A stretch of 54,175 bases of DNA from Thermoflexia bacterium (lineage in GTDB: Bacteria > Chloroflexota > Anaerolineae > B4-G1 > SLSP01): assembly GCA_011192175.1 (NCBI GenBank), contig DUEJ01000155.1:1-54175 (forward strand), written 5' to 3'. Shown here in pieces: positions 49,859-54,175 of the stretch. The notes below the pieces were generated by a model. It saw nothing but the letters and a program-made list of their open reading frames with translations, was not told where the DNA came from and made no database searches. The position numbers and the translations under genes are program-made. Position 1 is the first letter of the stretch, and each line of letters opens with the position of its first letter.

Positions 49859-50848
49859 TTATTTATGCGCCAGGGCGTAATGCGCCGCGCCCAAGAGGGC
49901 TGCTCTCTGATTTAGAATCACCCGCACCGGCATAGAGTTGAGCAAGCGCAGAAACCGGCCTTTCTGCAAGAAGGCGCTCATAAACCCGCCGGTTTCCAGC
50001 AGCGGGAGAATGCGCGGGGGGATGCCGCCTCCCAGGTAAACACCGCCCGTAGCCGATATTTTGAGCGCCAAGTTTCCCGCCTCCGCGCCTAAAATCTCGC
50101 TGAAGGTTTCCAACGTGGCGTCGCAGATGGCGCAGGAGCAGGTCTCATCTTGGGCTGCGGTGGAGATCACCGGCGTGGGATCATCTACTGCGGCCAGTCG
50201 GCGGGTGAGCCATTCCGGTTCCTCAAAACGCCCGGTATCTTTGAAGAAGGCGTAGATATTGGGGATGCCTATCCCGGAACAGACTCGTTCGTAACTCACA
50301 TGATCGTAGCTCTCTTGCAGGTAACGCAGTAGCTCCATTTGCACCGCGTTGACCGGCGCGAAGTCGACGTGCCCGCCTTCCGAGGCGTGCGCCGTGTAGC
50401 GACCTTGCTCATCGCAGGTTAAGAAAGCCTCACCCAAACCGGTGCCCGGCGCGATAACGGCGATCGAACCGCCTGCCACCGCATTCCCCGCGTTGATGGT
50501 GTAGATATCAGACTCCTTCAGATAGGGGACGACATAAGCAATCGCCTCTAGATCGTTCATCAAATGGACGGTGGTGAAACCAAGCGTCTCTTTGAGATGC
50601 TGCTCCTGCATCATCCAGGGCAGATTGGTGACGTTGGCCGCCCCGGCGACCACCGGCCCGGCCACGGCAAAGCACGCATATTCAATCGGCTCATCCACCG
50701 AGAGCAAAAACTCCTTGAGCACGGCTTCCAGACTAGCGTAAGCGCCGCTGGGGAAAGTCGCTTCTTTTAATGGTACGTGCGCGCCCTCTAGAGAATCGAA
50801 TAATGCCAAGTTAGTTTTGGTGCCGCCAATATCGCCTGCCAGTAGCAT
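49859..50848 (-). CDS. glk: Glucokinase
   Basis: 329 residues, with AGGAGG upstream. Hexokinase-type ASKHA kinase of the Glk (E. coli-type) family: GDIGGTKTNLALF phosphate loop, AGPVVAGAANVTNLPW, LMNDLEAIAY with the catalytic Asp, APGTGLGEAF, and the sugar-site SEGGHVDFAP. The C-terminal ATGGVYLGGGIPPRIL is also typical. It phosphorylates glucose with ATP in the cytoplasm, feeding the pgi product downstream in the same transcript. Confidence 0.94.
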   Translation of the reverse strand: MLLAGDIGGTKTNLALFDSLEGAHVPLKEATFPSGAYASLEAVLKEFLLSVDEPIEYACFAVAGPVVAGAANVTNLPWMMQEQHLKETLGFTTVHLMNDLEAIAYVVPYLKESDIYTINAGNAVAGGSIAVIAPGTGLGEAFLTCDEQGRYTAHASEGGHVDFAPVNAVQMELLRYLQESYDHVSYERVCSGIGIPNIYAFFKDTGRFEEPEWLTRRLAAVDDPTPVISTAAQDETCSCAICDATLETFSEILGAEAGNLALKISATGGVYLGGGIPPRILPLLETGGFMSAFLQKGRFLRLLNSMPVRVILNQRAALLGAAHYALAHK

Positions 50849-50870
50849 GTTGTCCTCCTGATTGATGTAG

Positions 50871-50966
50871 CTCGGAATGTCATTCCGAGTTTGAGTAGAT
50901 ACAGTTATATGTTAGCCCAGCAAAAACGCAAGTGGTGGTTAGCGGTTAGGAGTTAGCGATTAGCTA
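50871..50966. repeat. Palindrome and TTAGNNN heptamer array upstream of glk
   Basis: CTCGGAATGTCATTCCGAG (50871-50889) is a 19-bp palindrome. Four 7-bp TTAG units (TTAGCGG, TTAGGAG, TTAGCGA, TTAGCTA) follow at 50939-50966, sister to the array at 5349-5376. The 5' region of glk is therefore repeat-rich; no promoter was recognised. Confidence 0.65.
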
Positions 50967-50971
50967 TTTAC

Positions 50972-51141
50972 CTGGCGACTGTTGTCATTCCGAGCCAGTG
51001 CGGCGCGCAGCGCACGGAGCACGCCTGCGAGGAATCTCTCTTTTTCGCTCCCAACCCCTCGGCAGACGTAGTAGATTCCTCGCAGTGCTACCGGCAAAAA
51101 AAACGCCTGTAGCTCGCTCGGAATGACAAGTCTGGCGACTG
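50972..51141. mobile_element. Palindrome-ended insertion flanked by a 10-bp direct repeat
   Basis: CTGGCGACTG occurs at 50972-50981 and again at 51132-51141. Between them the element starts TGTCATTCCGAG (50983-50994) and ends CTCGGAATGACA (51117-51128), exact reverse complements. Inside are GAGGAATCTCTC and AGATTCCTCG arms. No gene. The flanking direct repeat looks like a target-site duplication, but the sequence also resembles common dispersed palindromes. Confidence 0.55.
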
Positions 51142-51157
51142 CGTCGACTCAAGTTCA

Positions 51158-52912
51158 CTATTCCCCCGGCATCAACCAGATTGCCGCCGTCTGCAAGGGC
51201 AGGTTATCGGGAGTGATGAAGCTTACCGTGGCAGGCAGTAGCCTCTGCTGCACAAGCGTCACGCTGACCGGGACATGAACTAAAAGGGGTTGTGCGGGGG
51301 GCGCGTTGACGTACTGGCGACCGACCACCTGCCCTGCCACCAAAACCTCAAAAGACCCTTGCACTGGCGCATAGAAAGGATTTTTAACTTCCAACATTAC
51401 ATCCCCTGCCCCTGCCGAGGAGATTAGGTTGATGGAATCGACGGGCCGCCAAAGAGCCAACCGGGTCAGTAGTTCCGACTGGCACCAGTGTACATAGCCG
51501 GGCGCGGAGGTGAGCGGAATATCCAAGCCACCGTCCGCAGCAGTGAGGGGCTGCGTCACCCCCAGCAGGTCTACGCTCTCCACCGAAGCACAGAGCGCGG
51601 GCAAGGTGACGCTATGCGGCTCGCCGGTCGTCCAGGCCGCCAGCGCCACCCGTTCATGGTTGCGGAAGAGAAGCAAGTAATCTGCGGGGTCCGCCAACGG
51701 GATGCGCCGTTGGAAATGGTAGCCGGCGAGCGTGGCGACGAGGGTCTGCGCGGCCCGGTAGGAAGTCTTGGGGGTCAAATCCGCCGTCACCAGGCCAAAG
51801 TTATGCTCTGGGTCGTGTGGATCGAGACCGTCGTTGCGCCAATCGTACCAGATGCTCAACTCCACGTCGGCGGTGAGGTGCGAAAGATATTGGCGCACGA
51901 GATAGATAGCCTGCTGCTGCTCAGGACGCCCGCCTTCCACGGTCGCGTAACCCCACTCCCCAGCAATGATGGGGATTTTACGGTCGGGGCTGGCGCGATC
52001 CAGGATGGTGCGCAGTTGCGCGTAATCCGACCACGCACTCTCCGGCTCGTCAAAGCGGTAGGGATGGACAGTGACGGCGTCCAGTTTGGAGTAAAGGCCA
52101 GTCGCTGCCAGCGCTTGGAGGTATTCCCAGGGGAACCCGGCGGTGGCGGGCCCGACGATCAAAGCGGTGGGAGCGACGCGCCGGATAGCCGTGATGGTTT
52201 CGGTAGCCAGCCGTGCGTATGAGAGCGGATCGGGTGGCCCGTGCCAGAACTTCTCCAAGTTCGGTTCGTTCCAGATTTCCCAGATGATGCCCTGTCCTTG
52301 GTAGCGGCGCGCAGCGGTCGCGGCGAAGCGCGCAAAAGCCGCCCGTCCCGCGGCATGGTGATGCGCGTCCCCGCCACCGTAGAGGAGATTCCCGTAATCC
52401 AAGATAAAAATCAGGCGGATACCCCGCGCGCTCAGTTGCGCTACCAGCTGATCGTAGGCCGCGAAATCGTAGCAGCCCTGGCACTCATGCTCCACTTGGT
52501 GCCAGAAGAGGTCCATGCGCACGAAGCCAAAACCGACCGCGTCCAGGAGCTCTATCTCGCCAGGATCAGGTTGGGTAAAGTGGATATTCACGCCAAACGG
52601 CTCCGGGATCACGCGGCCGGGAAGCGTCCAGAGTTCTGGAGTGGGCGTGGGGCGCGGCCACGAGGCCGTCAATGTCACCGTAGCAGTGAGCTGCGGCGCG
52701 GTGAGAAAGCCCAACGAGATGGTCGGGACAGGGGTGGGCGTGGTGGTCGGAGTAGGGGTCAAGGTGGCGGTGGGGAGCGGCGGCGTGACAGTGGGCAGCG
52801 CGAGCGGCGGCGTACAAGATGGCGCGATCGCTGCTAAATCGCCGGTACAACCAGTTAGGAGCAAGCCGGCCGCCGTAATGAGCATTAACCAGAGATGGTT
52901 TGAAGATCGCAT
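51158..52912 (-). CDS. Glycoside-hydrolase-like lipoprotein, clan A type
   Basis: 584 residues from the ATG at 52912, which begins a lipoprotein signal with lipobox LLTGC (Cys22); the longer frame upstream is not a better start. A Pro/Thr linker follows (TPTPTTTPTPVPT). The TIM-barrel (about 105-420) has IWEIWNEPNLEKFW, where Glu is the expected acid/base, and PIIAGEWGYAT, where Glu is the expected nucleophile. C-terminal beta modules follow (about 420-584). It is similar to GH39/GH5-type surface enzymes acting on a beta-linked polysaccharide. Substrate is unknown. A TATAAT lies seven bases before the ATG, so a very short leader is possible. Confidence 0.8.
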   Translation of the reverse strand: MRSSNHLWLMLITAAGLLLTGCTGDLAAIAPSCTPPLALPTVTPPLPTATLTPTPTTTPTPVPTISLGFLTAPQLTATVTLTASWPRPTPTPELWTLPGRVIPEPFGVNIHFTQPDPGEIELLDAVGFGFVRMDLFWHQVEHECQGCYDFAAYDQLVAQLSARGIRLIFILDYGNLLYGGGDAHHHAAGRAAFARFAATAARRYQGQGIIWEIWNEPNLEKFWHGPPDPLSYARLATETITAIRRVAPTALIVGPATAGFPWEYLQALAATGLYSKLDAVTVHPYRFDEPESAWSDYAQLRTILDRASPDRKIPIIAGEWGYATVEGGRPEQQQAIYLVRQYLSHLTADVELSIWYDWRNDGLDPHDPEHNFGLVTADLTPKTSYRAAQTLVATLAGYHFQRRIPLADPADYLLLFRNHERVALAAWTTGEPHSVTLPALCASVESVDLLGVTQPLTAADGGLDIPLTSAPGYVHWCQSELLTRLALWRPVDSINLISSAGAGDVMLEVKNPFYAPVQGSFEVLVAGQVVGRQYVNAPPAQPLLVHVPVSVTLVQQRLLPATVSFITPDNLPLQTAAIWLMPGE

Positions 52913-53099
52913 GCCCCCATTATACCTGAGAGAAAACGTTAAGATGCAGGGCAAAAATCGAAGGTAAAAAGTTGAGCATTGGCAGTGCGCAGCTGTTTCC
53001 ACGGAAGAAACGAGAAAGCCAGGTTGCTCTTTGAAGGAAACATTGTACTATATCTTGCGATGGAAATTTCCACAGAAAAAGGAAGGGCAGGTCATCGAA

Positions 53100-54119
53100 A
53101 TGATACCCAGAAGAGCGCAAGAATACTACGTGCTGGGTATTGACGGGGGCGGTACCAAGACCCTCTCTCTACTTGCCGATAACACGGGAAAGGTAATCGG
53201 GCGCGGGGTTGGCGGCCCCTCCAACCTACATCAAGTAAATGCGGCGGAGTTAAGAGCCGCGTTGCGTGACTCGCTGCGGAGCGCGCTCAGTACGGGCGCC
53301 TGCTTTCCCGGCCGCCTTGCGGCGGTACATGCCGGTCTGGCCGGGACAGAAGCCGCCGGAGGAGAAAAGCGCCGCCAAGTCCAGGAAATTATCCAAGAGA
53401 CATTGACCGCCATCTTAGAGCCAGCGGGGAGCTCTAAATCCGCTATTCCGGTAGTGCTAACCAGCGACATAGTTATCGCACTCGTGGCGGGAAGCCATGC
53501 ACGATATGGCTTGGTGGTCATCTCTGGCACGGGAGCGGTGGTTTACGGCGAGGGCCGGGCCGGCCAACAGGCCCAAGTTAGCGGTTGGGGCCGGTTCATT
53601 GATAGTGACGGGAGCGGTTATGGAATCGGAAAAGCCGCCCTAAGAGCGGCTTTCAGAAGTTACGATGGTCGGGGGCCACACACGCTGCTTGAGGAACTCA
53701 TTGTCGAAGAATGGCGGCTCAACTCCCTCCGCGAGTTACTACAACACGTCCTACAAAAAGAACCAGCTGTGGAGGAGATAGCCAGTCTCGCCAAAGTAGT
53801 TGGCCGGGCAGCCGAGGCGGGGGATCAAACTTCAGTGGACATTCTGACCACTACGAGCAAGCAGCTACTGGAGGGCGTGCTAACAGTTGCCCGTAAACTC
53901 AACTTACGGGAGCAGCAATTCCCCGTGGTGTTGAGCGGCGGCATCTTGAGCAAGGTCGATTTGGTTGCCACGCAGTTAATCCGTGGCGTGCGAGAGCAAC
54001 TTCCTCTAGCAAATCCGCTCAGATTGCAGGCTGAACCGGCCACGGGAGCCGTGACGTTAGCATTGGAGATGGCTAGAAATGGTATCTGCTTCGAAAATAC
54101 CCCACTTGGTGGTATGTAA
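53100..54119 (+). CDS. BadF/BadG/BcrA-type ATPase, N-acetylglucosamine kinase-like
   Basis: 339 residues from the ATG at 53100; an alternative TTG at 53031 would add 23 residues without clear conservation. ASKHA kinase: LGIDGGGTKTLSLLADN phosphate-1 loop, AGLAGTEAAGGEKRR, VVLTSDIVIALVAG, VISGTGAVVYG adenosine motif, and SGWGRFIDSDGSGYGIGKAA typical of GlcNAc kinases. It likely phosphorylates an amino sugar from cell-wall recycling or the environment. No strong ribosome site is visible. It is divergent from the hydrolase gene. The stop is 56 bp from the window end. Confidence 0.87.
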   Translation: MIPRRAQEYYVLGIDGGGTKTLSLLADNTGKVIGRGVGGPSNLHQVNAAELRAALRDSLRSALSTGACFPGRLAAVHAGLAGTEAAGGEKRRQVQEIIQETLTAILEPAGSSKSAIPVVLTSDIVIALVAGSHARYGLVVISGTGAVVYGEGRAGQQAQVSGWGRFIDSDGSGYGIGKAALRAAFRSYDGRGPHTLLEELIVEEWRLNSLRELLQHVLQKEPAVEEIASLAKVVGRAAEAGDQTSVDILTTTSKQLLEGVLTVARKLNLREQQFPVVLSGGILSKVDLVATQLIRGVREQLPLANPLRLQAEPATGAVTLALEMARNGICFENTPLGGM

Positions 54120-54175
54120 GCACTCATGACAACTTTTCAAAAAGTCGGGGCCAGGTAGCCATCCCTAAATGAAGA

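Noticed and set aside
52241-52837. Plus-strand frames opposite the hydrolase gene
   Set aside because: They mirror the lipoprotein gene, have no ribosome site, and give Arg/Gly-rich translations.
54120-54175. Start of a further gene at the window end
   Set aside because: Only 56 bases remain, with no ribosome site or recognisable coding start.

Overview
The window reads as one stretch of a bacterial chromosome or metagenomic contig, most likely from a Chloroflexota (Anaerolineae/Caldilineae-like) organism. This is inferred from gene content, not from a marker gene. Supporting points are a Tad pilus locus with no secretin, GerW/YtfJ-type proteins, a MoeA fused to a periplasmic-binding-type domain, Pro/Thr-linker surface proteins, a secreted protein ending in an FLPLVIKN-type tail, and many short intergenic repeat families. 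No rRNA, tRNA or CRISPR array was seen. Base 1 lies inside a gene, and its first 36 bases look like a fold-back artefact, so base 1 is probably a contig end.

Layout. 1-5347: 5'-truncated pcrA/uvrD and two surface or membrane proteins. 5356-7094 (minus): pgeF, a GerW-family gene and a second GerW-like gene. 7260-11278: the MoeA-PBP fusion, an anchored surface protein and an FAD oxidoreductase. 11402-19224: a NarL-type response regulator, a DegS-like kinase with a degenerate ATP site, and cpaB-cpaE-cpaF-tadB-tadC. 19478-20758: comF and hpf, closed by a strong terminator. 20851-28781 (minus): folC, tsaD, an M24 peptidase, a four-gene unit (phasin, helical protein, 41-aa membrane protein, UbiB-like kinase), a GT2 glycosyltransferase and a pseudouridine synthase. 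28991-32285: rnc and clpC. 32403-32905: a decayed VapBC-like module. 33239-39489: a BMP-family nucleoside ABC transporter whose lipoprotein is an internal tandem duplication, with an ATPase and two permeases. 39699-42351: an RsmF-like methyltransferase and a YdjM-like membrane protein.

42638-45854 is the accessory part. It holds a predicted seven-bladed propeller protein, a frameshifted PPM1-type methyltransferase, and a small-protein/nucleotidyltransferase pair resembling a toxin-antitoxin module. The last two units are each followed by a structure that can be folded like an integron attC site, with no integrase in view. It is visibly more A+T-rich than its surroundings. 46057-46945 (minus) is an ECF sigma factor with a co-transcribed small membrane protein. 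47149-54119 holds degV, a glk-pgi unit in which pgi carries an in-frame TAG, a glycoside-hydrolase-like lipoprotein and a BadF/NAGK-type sugar kinase.

The most interesting signals are: the attC-like pair bounding gene cassettes; tandem 7-bp and 8-bp intergenic repeats that abut 3' ends of genes and in several cases supply the stop codon and last residues; two 130-bp MITE-like elements flanking the moeA region; the tandemly duplicated BMP lipoprotein; the kinase with an intact H-box but degraded N and G1 boxes beside the Tad operon; and the phasin/small TM protein/UbiB unit.
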